A DNA stretch of 64,000 nt from Astragalus membranaceus (Eukaryota; Streptophyta; Magnoliopsida; Fabales; Fabaceae), in NCBI GenBank assembly GCA_039519185.1, contig CM076849.1, positions 70,675,784-70,739,783 on the forward strand. Reading direction: 5' to 3'. Shown here piece after piece: positions 44,641-56,049 of the stretch. The notes below the pieces were generated by a model that had not been told where the DNA came from, did no database searches, and saw only the letters and a list, made by a program, of their open reading frames with translations. How positions within the stretch are numbered: position 1 is the stretch's first letter; every line of letters starts with the position of its first letter. The translations under genes and the position numbers were made by a program.

Positions 44641-45902
44641 AAACACCTACTAACTACTTCGATCTTATCATAAAGCTCGTAATTAAGTACAGTACACGCA
44701 AAGTTTAAATTGGAAATTAGTTGTTGGAGTTGCCTTTTTTTTTCAGCTATCTTCTACATCTGTTCCTTGCTGATGTGTACTACATAGTACATATGATTAT
44801 GTGATTGTTTCTATAATCATCTTTGGATGAACAAGAACTTTTGTGTCTTATTGTTGAGTATGTGTTGCCATATTCTTTTTGACAATGGCCATCGGATGTT
44901 GAAGCACTTTACATTTTAAGAGCAAGGTTAAGGTGGGCATGGTAGAAGTTGTAATGTATCTGTTCGATGACAAATTTTAAAGATGATGTGTGTTTCTATC
45001 TGTTTATCCTTTTGTCTTGCTGTTCAGGATAGCATATTAGTTATTGTGGCCTTTGCTAATGAGGTGGTTCAGTTTTGATATTGAATGAGTGGCAAGTCTC
45101 CATCATTGCTTTGTGATGCAGGAAGAGATGTTGTTAAATTACCACAGGCGGTTATTTCATAAGTAAATCTTTAGGTCTGTTGATATGTTGGATTTCAATT
45201 CAGTCTAGTCAACATAGGATTTTCTGAACAGTGAATGAGTACACAATATTTTTTTTTCGATGTGTCATATTCAAGGTTTTGTGGTAATATGCACGCCAGC
45301 TACCTATTTCTACACAACATTTACATCAGAAAATAAGTTGAATAATCTAAAATTAATCTGAAATAATCAAATACCAATTGAATACTTGAATCCGGATATA
45401 GATGGAGGGAGATATCAAAGATGAGATACAATACAAATCAAATGATAAAACTTAAACATAATAAGGAACACAGATAGAAATGAAGAAACCTCATATTGGA
45501 GTAGCAGAGAGCAATTGGCATGGTTGGAATCGTATCATTGAGCATGACTGATGACAAATGATGATGACTAGAGCAAGTGCGCAAGCTTAATCAAACCTTT
45601 TAGGGGCTGGAACTAGCAAAAGTGTGTGTGAAGAACTACATTGAAGCTTGAAGATGATGAATCGAGAAATGAATTTAGAGACCGAAGAAATTATAGATCT
45701 AACCGTACGATTGAAGAATTTTGTCGACAATCAATTGTGAACGGTGGTTATTCGAGCTAGGGTTCGATATCATCGACGGTGGAGCAAGCTTCTCGGTCGA
45801 CACTGGCGGAAGCTTCCTCCTTGTCGACGATGGTACGAGAGGATGATGGAGCGGCGGTGTGGCGAGAGGGCGAAGGAGCGGTGTGCAGAGAGAGAAGACG
45901 AA
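44641..45902. other. Spacer with no gene recognised
   Basis: Mostly AT-rich. A GC-richer part at 45720-45900 (repeated GGTCGACA and GGAGCGGTG-like strings) resembles gene leader sequence but has no convincing ORF. Confidence 0.45.
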
Positions 45903-46120
45903 GGAGTGTGTGAACGGTAAAAGGAAGCTGAACGAGAATTTTTTAACATTTAAATTTTTTTGACGTCAACTTTTAAAATTAGTAAAGTGAAACATAACTT
46001 ATAATTAATACGGTAAAACATAAGTTATGTTTCACTTTACTAATTTTAAAAGTTGACGTCAAAAAAATTTAAATGTAAAAAAATTCTCGTTCAGCTTCCT
46101 TTTACTGTTCACACACTCCT
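45903..46120. repeat. Near-perfect 218-bp palindrome
   Basis: Arms of about 100 bases (GGAGTGTGTGAAC...GTTCACACACTCC at the outer ends) pair with only two or three mismatches around a loop of about 20 bases near 46001-46020. It is a foldback or MITE-like structure. A related stretch lies at 58621-58674. Confidence 0.9.
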
Positions 46121-46289
46121 CCGCGTTGCTTCATTCTTTTACTTATCTCCTTGTTCGGGGGGAGGGGGTGTCAGGCCCGGGGTTGACCTTGTCGCCCCCT
46201 TCTAGGAACTCGTCACAGGTGGTCTTGACTTCTGGCCCCCTCCCTGCAGGTTCTGGATCCTTGCGAGGAAAAAGCAAACCACACGCGTG

Positions 46290-47003
46290 TCTGGTGACCG
46301 ATCTTATCATCTAGCTAAGTTCTTCGCGGGTTCTACCACTACTCAGAGGTTGAGGCTGAAGTCGTTCAGGAGGAACATTCGCCCCCTAAAGGGCAAAAAA
46401 GCCGAGTTGTCAATCTGTCTTGGGTTTCTGATGGCCTTCGCGAAATCAAGTCGAACTTGTTTCTCGGGTCCAAGCTAGTGAAGATGTATCGACACATGGT
46501 TGGCATCTAGGAGCAGGAGTGGACTGTGGAGGGGCCGACTCCATATGTATGCATCGCGACTTTCCCCCGCAACCTCAAGTTCACAATGTATTCGACTGTG
46601 TTGCTGCAAATGTGGGTGCGGCCTCCTTTTATCGAGTTCGAGCGAGAGGTCCTACGGTACTTGTTGGTCTCCTCTTCTCAGTTTGATCCAAACAGTTGGG
46701 CATTTTTTAGAGCTTTTGAGCTGCTAATCGAGGAGATGGGTAGACCTTGCTCGAGGAAACTGTTCTTTACCATCTTCGAAGTGAGTCGCCGAGGGGAAAA
46801 GGACAGTAATAAGAACCTTTGGGAGCATCTGAGTTTGAAAGGCCATTCTTCCTATAAATTCTTCAGTGCGTTTTTTTGATTCTCTGAAGCCTTGGAAACA
46901 TAACTACTTGTGGGTCATCCCGATTTGTTCCAACGCTGTGGATACAGTGGCGACTTTGAACGCTAAGAACGAGGTAACCAGCTTCAAATTTCCTGTGGCA
47001 TGG
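46290..47003 (+). pseudogene. Antisense extra ORF of the Tat-type element, first part
   Basis: The best frame (46511-46876) contains QEWTVEGPTPYVCIATFPRN, FTMYSTVLLQMWVRPPFIEF and the FDPNSWAFFRAFELLIEEMG segment. These resemble the putative plant gypsy-type transposon domain (Pfam Transposase_28). One extra T in a poly-T run near 46870 shifts the frame, which continues as FFDSLKPWKHNYLWVIP and SFKFPVAW up to the solo LTR at 47003. An in-frame TAG at 46508 and earlier shifts cut the N-terminus. Despite its Pfam name, a transposase role for this family is unproven. Confidence 0.7.
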
Positions 47004-47514
47004 TGTTGTGCCCGAAAAATCCGGTTTGGGACTTTTCGTTTGACAACGTGGAAAAAGTTTGGAACCGCCACCAATATTTTAATTTTAAGACCAAAACATT
47101 GAAAAAAGGTCTTTTAATCAAGGCGGATGGTTTTTTGAAAACTAGAGAAGTAGGTTCGGGGGTCGGTTAGGTACGGGGAAGGTATTAGCACCCTGCACCT
47201 TCTTTAGGATTTGCTTTATTGAAAACAGGAGGGAAGAAGAATATTTTTGGTTATCTTTGAAAATCAGGACAAAACAAAGATTTTTTAAGAGTGTGTGCTT
47301 GACGGGACAGGACCCCGCTCCTACGTATCTCCCTGTGCGATGGAGAATTCAAAGCTACGTAGTTCTAGATGAACAAAACAAAGTTTTTATTTTAAAAGTG
47401 TGCTTGACGGGACGGGACCCCGTTCCTACGTACCCTCACTGGAAGAGGGATCAAAGCTACGTAGTTCTCGGCCTTTGGTTTTTTTTGAAAAAGGACTGAG
47501 GGGCTTTTCGCAAT

Positions 47515-47830
47515 TGGGTGAGTGTTTGTGAAGACCGAACAACAACGGTTAGAATGGCCTCACTACTAACTCTTTTGAAAATGAAATCATCATTAATGAC
47601 CTAATCGGCAACGGCGCGATTGGTGTTTAATGACAATTGACTTATTTTTGAGAAATGAATAAGTTTTCGAAAATGGGATAGAGCTTTTGCGAAGACCGAA
47701 CAACAACGGTTAGAATGGTCTCGCTACTAACTCTTTTTGAAAACAACATCATCATTAACGACCTAATCGGCAACGGCGCGATTGGTGTTTAATGACGATT
47801 GATTTATTTTTGTTGTGAAAATAAAAGTTT
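47515..47830. repeat. Two-copy repeat of about 170 bp in the solo LTR
   Basis: Both copies contain GAAGACCGAACAACAACGGT and CCTAATCGGCAACGGCGCGA, starting near 47531 and 47692. Confidence 0.85.
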
Positions 47831-48717
47831 CTTTTTGTTTTGAAATGATTTTAGGAAATGGGTTTTAGAAAAGGAGTAGAACATTTCAAGTCAATTCTAA
47901 ATCCATAACCAAATGCAAATGAATGAATAATACTCAAGCAAACATGAACATATCATTCATTAACCAAGATTAAACATGCCCATACAATCAAAGGATTCAA
48001 TTATTAAAGATGCAAAACAAAGTTCTCAAAGTAATTGTGTGTGTGCGAGAAGGATTGTATTTACCCTAATGGCTCTATGCTACATCATGCATGTAGACTT
48101 ACGTCTCCATTAGGAAGTTATACAAGTGGAGAGGAGGGCACACAATCAAGTCAAGACATTTACATGGCATCAAGAACAAGTGAATACAATTGATTGTAAA
48201 CATAGAGTATTCTAAGTTAAATGATTGAATATGTAAGCAAGGATGCAAGATTAGGTAAATATGTAGGTGCATGAGTGTACAAGGAATGGATGCATAGCAC
48301 TTTATTTATGAATGGATGGCATACAAGGATGCATAAGAGGATGCAAGAAATATAAGTATATGAGGATGCATGAGAGTGTCAGATAAACTAAGTATGAATG
48401 AAGATGCATGAATATGAAAATGTTTTGGGTATTTTTGCAAGTTGATAAGTTGTAAAACCTTAAGTAAGAAGTTAGTGAAAAGTAAAGTAAAAATGCATGA
48501 AGTGAATGGTAATTATTTAATGAGATGGTAAAGTAAAAATGCATGAGGTAAATGGGAAGTGGTAAAATCTTTTTATGTTTTAGTAAAAAGTTAATGAATG
48601 GTAAAGTAAAAAGTAAGTGAGTGGTTAAAACCAAAGTAGTAAAATATTTTTATGTTTTGGTAAAAAGTTAATGAATGGTAAAGTAAAAAGGTAAAAAGTA
48701 AATAAACACTAAAACCA

Positions 48718-49190
48718 AGTTGAATCATATAGAGCAATCCTCTCACTTTGAGAAAAGTGCACTAGGCACTAGTGAGAATCAACTTGCCTATCATCAACAA
48801 TGAGCAACAAGCAAACTAAAATGCAAAGATTAACTAAACACAACAAATAAGTTGAATCACCTAGAGCAATCTTCCCACTTTGAGCCAAGTGCGCTAGGCA
48901 CTAGTGGAAATCAACTTGCCTATCATCAACAATGAACAATAAGCAAATTAAAATGCAAAAATTAACTAAACACACAAATAAGTTGAATCACCTAGAGCAA
49001 TCCTCCCACTTTGAGCAAAGTGCACTAGGCACTAGTGGGAATCAACTTGCCTATCATCAACAATTTACAACAAGCAAAATAAGACACAAGAATGAATGGA
49101 CACAAACTAAATTGAGTCATTTCTAGCAATCTTCACCACTTAGGTCAAGGTGCACTAGGCACTAGTGGGAATCATATTGCTAAATCATCA
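48718..49190. repeat. Tandem array of about 125-bp units in the solo LTR
   Basis: Four imperfect copies share GTTGAATCACCTAGAGCAAT, AAGTGCACTAGGCACTAGTG and CAACTTGCCTATCATCAACA. The last copy is the most divergent. Confidence 0.85.
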
Positions 49191-50985
49191 AACAACAAAA
49201 GTAACATTTAACACAAAAATAAAATACTAATAACAAGATTAAACATCACCAAACAAAGAACAACAACAAAATCAACTTGGAAATATTTTTAGATCTATAA
49301 GCATGTGAACCAAAGGAAACATAGATCCACATTTTATTTAATAAAGAAAACACCAAAATTAACACAAAGCAACATAGATCTATTTTTTGCAAGGATTTAT
49401 ATGATTAAGCAAGGAAGTGCAACAAAATCATATCAACCCTAATTTTTTTTATGATATGCGAAATGCTAAAGCCTATAAACAACAATTTTATTTATGAAAT
49501 CTAGTGCATAATATGTAAAGATGCAAGGGAATTTATTCAAGTAGAAGAATAACCCCTTCAAGGCCAAGGACCCATCTCAAACACCCAAAGCTCCCTAAGT
49601 CTTTGTCAAAATGTTTGAAATGGATCCTCAAAGCAAACAGCAATCAAGAAGGAGTTTGGAGTAGAGGAGAGATTATGCAAGAAAATTAAATATGAGGTGC
49701 AAAGCTTCAAGGATTACCTCAAAACTACAATGAAATGAAGAAGGAGGTGATATGCTCAAAATTACTAGCTCTTTGCAATTTGATGATGCAACCTTGAAGA
49801 GAATGTAGGGAAAGATGGTGATCTAACAAGAAATGGAGGATTTGGTGGTTGATTTTTGAAGAGAATATATGGAAGAGGGGAGGAAGAGGCTACGGCCAAG
49901 GAGAGGGAAGGAGAGGAGAGAGTTGTGTGTTAGGGTTTTGTGTAGGAGAGAATGAGCAAAATAAGAAGAGGATTCTTAGGTGTGGGAATGAGGGAGTATT
50001 TATAGGATGAAATTAGGTCTAAGGGTAGTTTAGTCTTTGTGATTTTGATGTGCTCTAGGATTGAGTTTTGATTTTGAATGGAGGGTTGAGATCACTTATC
50101 ACAAGGATTGAGGGTGGAGAGAAAACACAAAATGTGAGAGTGAGAGAGTGGGGGGCGAAAGTTAGAGGGAAAAAAGAAAGAAAAGAAAAAATGAATTTCT
50201 TATTTTGGAAGAGATATTTTATGTGAGGTAGGGTTAAGGGCATTTTAGAGAAGAATTGTTACCAAAGAGGGAAATTTGGGTTTTCTTATGAAGGGGTTAG
50301 TGTAAGTGAGTGAGGTATTTTACCAAAGAGGGTATAATGATTACAAATTGGAGAGAGAGGGAGAGAGAAGGAGGATTTCGAAATTGAGGAGAGGAAGAGA
50401 GAAAAAAAACTTGTTTTTTGGTCTTTTGTCTTATTGAAGACACTTCCCTTTTTTGAGTTTTTGAATTTAAAATTTTTGGGCATGGGAAATAATGGGAATG
50501 CAACTATTGAAGATGTGTTACATGTTTTTGGGCACCATAAAATATTCTCTCTAGTCACCCATGACAATAAAAATTGTCACTTAAGAATTGAGGAATATTT
50601 AATGGTCCCTTTTTTATTTTTCTATGCACTAAAAATGGAAAAATACATTTTTAATTATTTTGACTAGGGTTTTCTTTCTAAAAAATTGTACAAAAATTAT
50701 CCTTGATAGAATAAAAATGTACTTTTTGAGGATGTGCATTTTTGGCGAGAAAATCATCTTTTTGCGAAAAATGACCAAAATGCCCTTTTTGACCCTAAAA
50801 CCCTAATTTGCCTAAAAAGTGCATTCCAATCCTAAAAATGATTTTAAAGGCCTTGGAATGACTTCTAGGACCCAAAATGCAATGCATGATGCTCTTCATT
50901 CTTCAATTTATTTATTTATTTATTTTTTTTTGTGGAAAATTAGGGTTTTGACCTAAGCCGAACAAAATTGGGGTATGACACATGG

Positions 50986-51988
50986 TCCAAGGCTCACTAC
51001 AATAGGAGGTCGCTCACATACAGTGTCAAGAAGGATCGGCTTAATAAAGACGACCAGGAAACGTTGAGGTTGCTCGAGAACATGGTCACCTATCTTCCCA
51101 AAAAACCACAAGTGTTCGATGTCCGTCTGATAGTGAAGGTCGGTACTACTAGGGAGCTTAAGGCCGCTTTAGGTAGTTTTTGCTCGTGTTCTTGTAGTGA
51201 GTTGTAACTTTTACCGCCATAGCATTTTCTTTGCAAGTGTTCTAACCCGCTTTTCATTCTTTCTTGCAGACAACATGTCGGGGTCACTCGACTTCCAGGG
51301 GCTCAAGGCATTAGCAAAGAAGCGAAAGGGGGCATCGCAGGCCCAGGGTTCCTCCAATCGTTCCCCCGTGAACGGCCTGACCACCAACGAAGAAGCGCAG
51401 ACCCCTCATTTGGTCAAGGAGAGCGGGCTCATAAGAGGGACAGCCCCGGTTCTAACGCCCATGAGGCACACGATCGGTCATTCCTTTGTCTGACGAGGAG
51501 GTCAACCCCCCTGCTAAGAAGGCGAGTCGACCAAGAATGACCGCAAGAACAAATCTCCCAAGGTGAACCTGGAAAAGATCACAGAGATCGATTACAACCA
51601 TCTTCAAGAAGACCCTCTCGATGTTGCATCCCAGATCTGCAAACCCGCTTCTGGCTTATTCAGAAAATGGAAGCACGCGGAGGATGAGCGGGTTGTAGGT
51701 AAATTTCTTGAAGCCCAAAACTTGTGGTTAGAAGGTGATTTACAAGATAAAACTGATAAGCTAAAAAGCTGCTATAAATATATTGCAGCATTGCAGATAA
51801 AACGAGATGAGACTAAGAAGCAACTGGAGGAGGCAAACAAATCTTTGAAGCCGACAGTTGATGCCCTCGCTAAGGCACGAGAGTCGGTGACTGCTCTCAC
51901 AAAGGAGCAGGACGAGGCTTTTACCGCCAAGGCGTCGGCGACGAAAAAGGTTACCGAAGGCGATTTTTGTATTGAGGAGCTTGAATAA
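50986..51988 (+). pseudogene. Antisense extra ORF of the Tat-type element, second part
   Basis: After the solo LTR the protein continues from FPVAW with SKAHYNRRSLTYSVKKDRLN and PKKPQVFDVRLIVKVGTTRE LKAAL. A 97-base segment (51173-51269) with GT and a T-rich TTTCTTGCAG acceptor looks like an intron. Splicing would join AAL to DNMSGSLDFQGLKALAKKRK. A frameshift near 51490 follows. The final block (51563-51988) is a coiled-coil-rich region (YKYIAALQIKRDETKKQLEE, SLKPTVDALAKARESVTALT) ending in a stop. Extra ORFs of Tat elements are known to be spliced in some families; the intron here is inferred from sequence only. Confidence 0.7.
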
Positions 51989-53099
51989 ATGGTCTTAGAT
52001 CAGCTGCACGAGATACTGCTGAGGTATTTCGGAGGGTCGTGGACGAGGGGATATGGCGATCGCCAATGAGCAATTCAAGTGCTGCATCCCGACCTCGAGA
52101 TCAATCCCGAGATTGAGCATGAGGACCATGTGGTGGTTAATGGAAGGATCATCAAACCGATGGTGAAAGGTGAAGGCAGGGAAGTTATCGAGCCTGAGGT
52201 CGTCGTATTTCTCGTTCTTGAATGCTAAATGTCTGAAGTTTTCTTGTAATTTTCGTATATTTTGTTCGAGCGACCACGAAGTCGCATTATTGTAATTACA
52301 GAACATCTAGCCCGGCCTTATCCAGGTCTTTATTTTAATTAAAAGTTCGTTTTGTTTACCTTGTGCTTCGTGATGCTTTATTTTCGATTAAGTACGTAAA
52401 CTCCGCTTCCGAACAGTTTACCGGATCTCGGTCCATATTGAACTCGCTCGAAAGGATCTGACTCTCTCTTTGAGTCGCTTCGGCCGCTGCTTGGATCGCC
52501 CAAGCTTTCCCGACCTAACAGGCAGCTTACCGAGACTCGGCTCAGACTTAACTAGCCATGTAGGTTTAAAACTCGTGCGGGCTTATTCTTGGCCCGCTCT
52601 TCGCTGATATTGAACAAATAAAGTTTGCAAGTAAATTTGAGAAAATGTCTCGTCTTATTAATGATGGACGGGCAGGCCTCGTTAGAAACCCCAGTGGGAA
52701 AAAGAGTGCCCCTCACGATTTTACAATTTGTTTCTTATAAGAAGTCAATTACATTTTCAGCTATAGTATCTTCTCAATTTCGTGGCATTCCAAGTTTGGG
52801 GAATCGCCCTTCTGCTCAATATTGTTTCGAATTTGTAAGCGCCTTTTCCTGTCTTCGAGACAATTCGATATGGACCCTCCCAGTTTGGGGCGAGCTTTCC
52901 TTGTGCTGGATTTTTCTGAGCAACATCGGCCCTGCGGAGGACAAGTTAGACCACAGCAAACTCTCTGGGGATGACCTTGGCGTTGTACTAAGCTGCCATT
53001 TTCTGTTTGAGCAAGGTTTCTAGCAAAGCGGCTTGAGTTCGAAGCTCCTCGACAAGATCAAGCTTTTCTCGAATTGCCTAATTATTCTCCTAAGTCGGT
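51989..53099. other. Region between the antisense ORF and pol
   Basis: The segment GGCCTCGTTAGAAACCCCAG followed by TGGGAAAAAGAGTGCC (about 52674-52709) is a motif I associate with the 3' part of such antisense ORFs in Tat elements. A short palindrome-rich stretch with Arg/Glu-rich translation near 52010-52250 is probably decayed ORF. No intact gene. Confidence 0.5.
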
Positions 53100-54780
53100 T
53101 TAGGATTGGCTGTTCTCTAGTTTAGTTCCCCGATCTCTACAGGGATGATCGCCTCCGTGTCGTACACCATCTTTGAAAGGGGGCTCTTCTGTAGAGGAGT
53201 GTGGGGTAGTTCAGTACGCCCATAGGACGTATGGCAATTCTTCAGCCCAGTTCCCTTTTGGCTTCGTCAAGTCGTCTCTTTAACCCGCGCAGGATTACTT
53301 TGTTTGCGGCTTCGGCTTGGCCGTTAGTCTGGGGATCTTCCACTGAGGTGAAGCACTTCTTAACCCCGAGGTCGGTCATTATCTTTCTGAAACCCTAATC
53401 AGTGAATTGCGTTCAATTATCCGTAACCACGATCTCTGGTATCCCAAATCAGACCAAGATATTCTTCTTGAAGAACTTCATGCAACTTCTGGATGTTATG
53501 GTCATTAGGGGTTCAGCCTCTATCGACTTTGTGAAGTAATCCACAACAACTATCAAGTATTTTAGCTGGCTTGGGGCTACGGGGAATGATCCAAGCAGAT
53601 TGATCCCTCACCAAGCGAACAACCATGGGGGAGTCATACTATTGAGCTCGGTTGGTGGGGTGATGTGGACATTGGCGTTGCGCTGGCACTTGTCGCATTT
53701 CTTGACCAGCTTTTTTGCATCTTCGTTCAAGGTGGGCCAATAGTACCCTGCTCTGAGTTCTTTCTTGGCGAGTGAGCGCCCACCCAGGTGGTGTCCGCAA
53801 ATCCCTTCATGTATTTCTTGTAGGACGTAATCGACTTCATCTAGTGCTAGAAATTTCAGAAGCGGCATGGAATATCCCCTACGAAAAAGCTTCCCTTCGA
53901 CAACTAAGTAGGGCGATGCTCGTCTTCTTGTCTGAACAGCCTCTTTTGGGTCCTTTGCTTCTTCACCGTCCCGAATATACTTGAGGGTGGGATCGATCCA
54001 GCTTTCTCCCGGGTCGATCACACGGGTGACATCAAGTCGCACACTTGGTTGCGATAGGGTTCCCTGAATCACACTCCGGTGATTCCCCAGGTTCTTCATA
54101 CTCGCCAGTTTTGAGAGGATATCAGCCCTCGTATTTTCAGATCTTGGAACGTGCTTGACCTCTGCGTGCTCAAAAAGCTTAAGCAATTATCTTACCCTTG
54201 CTAGGTATTTCTGGAGAACCAAGTCATTTGCTTCGAATAATTCTTTTATCTGTGAAACCACCAAGAAGGAGTCGGAATAAAATTCGACTCTGGCGACATT
54301 GAGCTCTCGGGCGAGCATTAACCCAGCTATGCATGCTTTATACTCGGCCTGGTTGTTTGAGGTCGAGAAAGAGATCGTGAGAGACACTTCTATGGTCAAG
54401 CCTTTAGATTTTTCAAGTATCAGACCCGCCCCGCTGCCCTACCTGTTGGAGGGATCGTCAACGTGTAGGGTCCAGGTTGGTTGAGGTCTTTCTTCTGAGG
54501 TCGGGGTCATTTCAGCGATGAAATCGGCCAGTACCTATGCTTTTGCCGCCGACCTGGCTTCGTATTTGATTCCAAACTCGGAGAGTTCGACTACCCATTT
54601 TATCATTCGCCCTGCCAGGTCCGGTCTATGCAGAATTTGTCTGATCGACTGATCGGTCCTGACTACGATCTAGTGGGCCACAAAATAGGTCCTCAATCTT
54701 CGAGCAGCAATCACCATTTCCAGTGCTAGTTTATCTACCTTTTGGTCTTGGAGTAATGTTACCAAAAGTTTTCCAAATCA
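53100..54780 (-). pseudogene. Tat-type Gypsy pol remnant: RNase H and integrase
   Basis: From right to left: the end of RT/RNase H (RMIKWVVELSEFGIKYEARS, VLADFIAEMTPTSEERPQPT), an RNase H of the second type found in Tat elements (ISFSTSNNQAEYKACIAGLM, VEFYSDSFLVVSQI), a stop at about 54187, and its end (VKHVPRSENTRADILSKLAS). Next is the integrase zinc finger (HEGICGHHLGGRSLAKKELR, YYWPTLNEDAKKLVKKCDKC). A degraded catalytic core follows (53607-53100; FGIPEIVVTDN, GVKKCFTSVEDPQTNGQAEA, LPYVLWAYRTTP). Several stops and shifts. RT catalytic motifs and gag are absent. Confidence 0.85.
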
Positions 54781-54854
54781 AGACTTTCAAGGCTGAACAC
54801 TCATGTTGTAGAGGATTAAATAGAAGCCAAGTAAAGACAAAGTGGTTCTCTAAG

Positions 54855-55172
54855 AGGCTAAAGTACTCTCGGGGTCCCTTATCTTTATTTAAAGTAACGA
54901 TTTAGTCCTTTATCTTTTTTTTGTCCCAAATCAGTCCTTTATGTTTTAAATTTTTGACACATAAATCCTTTTCTGTCCCAAATCAGTCCTTTATGTTTCA
55001 AATTTTTAACACATAAATTCTTTTTTTTGACACATAAATCAGCACTGTTAACGGAAAAGGATTTATGTGTCAAAAATTTGAAAGATAAAGGACTTATTTG
55101 GGACAAAAAGAACATAAAGGACTAATTCGTTACTTTAAATAAAGATAAGGGACCCGGGGAGCACTTTAGCCT
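54855..55172. mobile_element. Foldback MITE, 318 bp
   Basis: Ends AGGCTAAAGTACTC and GAGCACTTTAGCCT are inverted repeats extending inward for more than 100 bases (TCCCTTATCTTTATTTAAAG against its complement). A 7-bp direct repeat CTCTAAG flanks it (54848-54854, 55173-55179). No coding capacity. The superfamily is uncertain. Confidence 0.85.
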
Positions 55173-55245
55173 CTCTAAGAAGCCTGAGGAAAATCTTAGA
55201 ATTAGGTAATTACATCAAATCTGTTGAATACAATCGTGGACTGAA

Positions 55246-55576
55246 ACTAGAATTCCAATCTACATTAGACCCAAATTAGATTCCTACTTGTTGTGAATAC
55301 AAACAGACACAACCACTGAAAAAATCTGAATTAGCATCTTTTTAAGGATGTTGCACCTCACACCTAGTTTTCCCCCTCACACCCAAAAACTCATTTATTC
55401 ACCTAAAATATCCAAAATAATGTTACTATTCTAAACTTAACCCCACTTTCCCACCAAACACCCCACCCCATCCCACCACCAGATCAAACTAGATTTCCAA
55501 TCTACTTTAGACCCAAATTAGATTCCTACTTGTTGTGAATACAAACAAACACAACCACTGGAAACATCTGAATTAA
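55246..55576. repeat. 88-bp direct repeat flanking a MULE-terminus-like segment
   Basis: The stretches 55246-55335 and 55487-55576 are near-identical (both contain CCCAAATTAGATTCCTACTT). The 150 bases between them (55336-55486) match the left end of the Mutator-like element at 56651-56805. Confidence 0.85.
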
Positions 55577-55697
55577 AAATACTACATATACAAGTGTTCT
55601 AAACATCTTCATTTCATTCCCCATACAGTTACGCTCTGGGTTAACTTGAGCCTTAATGCGCTTCTCTTCCATCTACTCTTCCAACATCTCTTGTAGT

Positions 55698-56049
55698 TTA
55701 TCTTCCAATAACTCTTCCATGTTTCGTTGAAACCGTTTCAAGTGCTTCATCATATGAAAGTACTTCAATCAATTTATCGACCAAAACAAAGTACCCACAA
55801 TATCCAAGTTCATCCTGAAATTCAATGAATGAAATCAATGGACATAGATCAGCAAAGTGCCTTATTAATGGAATACAAATACAAATAACAAATTATATAA
55901 CCCTAAACCAGAAATACAAATACCTTATTAATGGAACAAGTATAGAATGACCTTCCTCTGTTAAGATCTGTACAAACAACACACCTAACAACTCTTCTAC
56001 CACATCCACAAAAGAGAACTACTTGTGTTGGACCATGATGAATGTGCAT
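55698..56049 (-). CDS. Small GRF-type zinc-finger protein, two exons (putative)
   Basis: Exon 1 (56049-55924) starts MHIHHGPTQVVLFCGCGRRV and reads on to CTDLNRGRSFYTCSINK. A GT donor (AAG/GTATTT) and an acceptor (TTTCAG/GAT) bound an intron at 55923-55815, phase 0. Exon 2 (55814-55698) gives DELGYCGYFVLVDKLIEVLS and stops after 80 residues in total. The pattern C-x-C-G ... N-x-GR-x-F-x-x-C ... C-G-Y-F-V-x-V-D is that of GRF zinc fingers, which bind nucleic acid. Many small plant GRF proteins also have a coiled coil and membrane segment; a coiled-coil-like stretch (LLEDKLQEMLEE) exists just downstream in another frame, so this copy may be frameshifted. No clear promoter was identified. Confidence 0.5.

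Larger units (their letters stand above)
47004..50980 (-). mobile_element. Solo LTR of an Ogre-type element
   Basis: A single 3,977-bp LTR runs TGTTGTGCCCGAAAAATCC...GGGGTATGACA with a perfect TSD CATGG (46999-47003, 50981-50985). Its ends and several blocks (CCGCCACCAATATTTTAATT, GCTCCTACGTATCTCCC) match the Ogre-like LTR at 19018-21417, but it is longer and clearly a different family. No internal region remains, so it arose by recombination between the two LTRs. It contains duplicated blocks at 47280-47470, 47515-47830 and 48718-49190. Confidence 0.92.
46126..54780 (-). mobile_element. Decayed Tat-type Gypsy element with antisense ORF
   Basis: A minus-strand pol remnant (54780-53100) and a plus-strand gene remnant (about 46290-51988) converge on each other. 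This is the layout of Tat elements that carry an extra ORF antisense to pol between pol and the 3' LTR. It is interrupted by a solo LTR (47004-50980). Neither LTR of the element itself was recognised and both ends look truncated. Confidence 0.75.
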
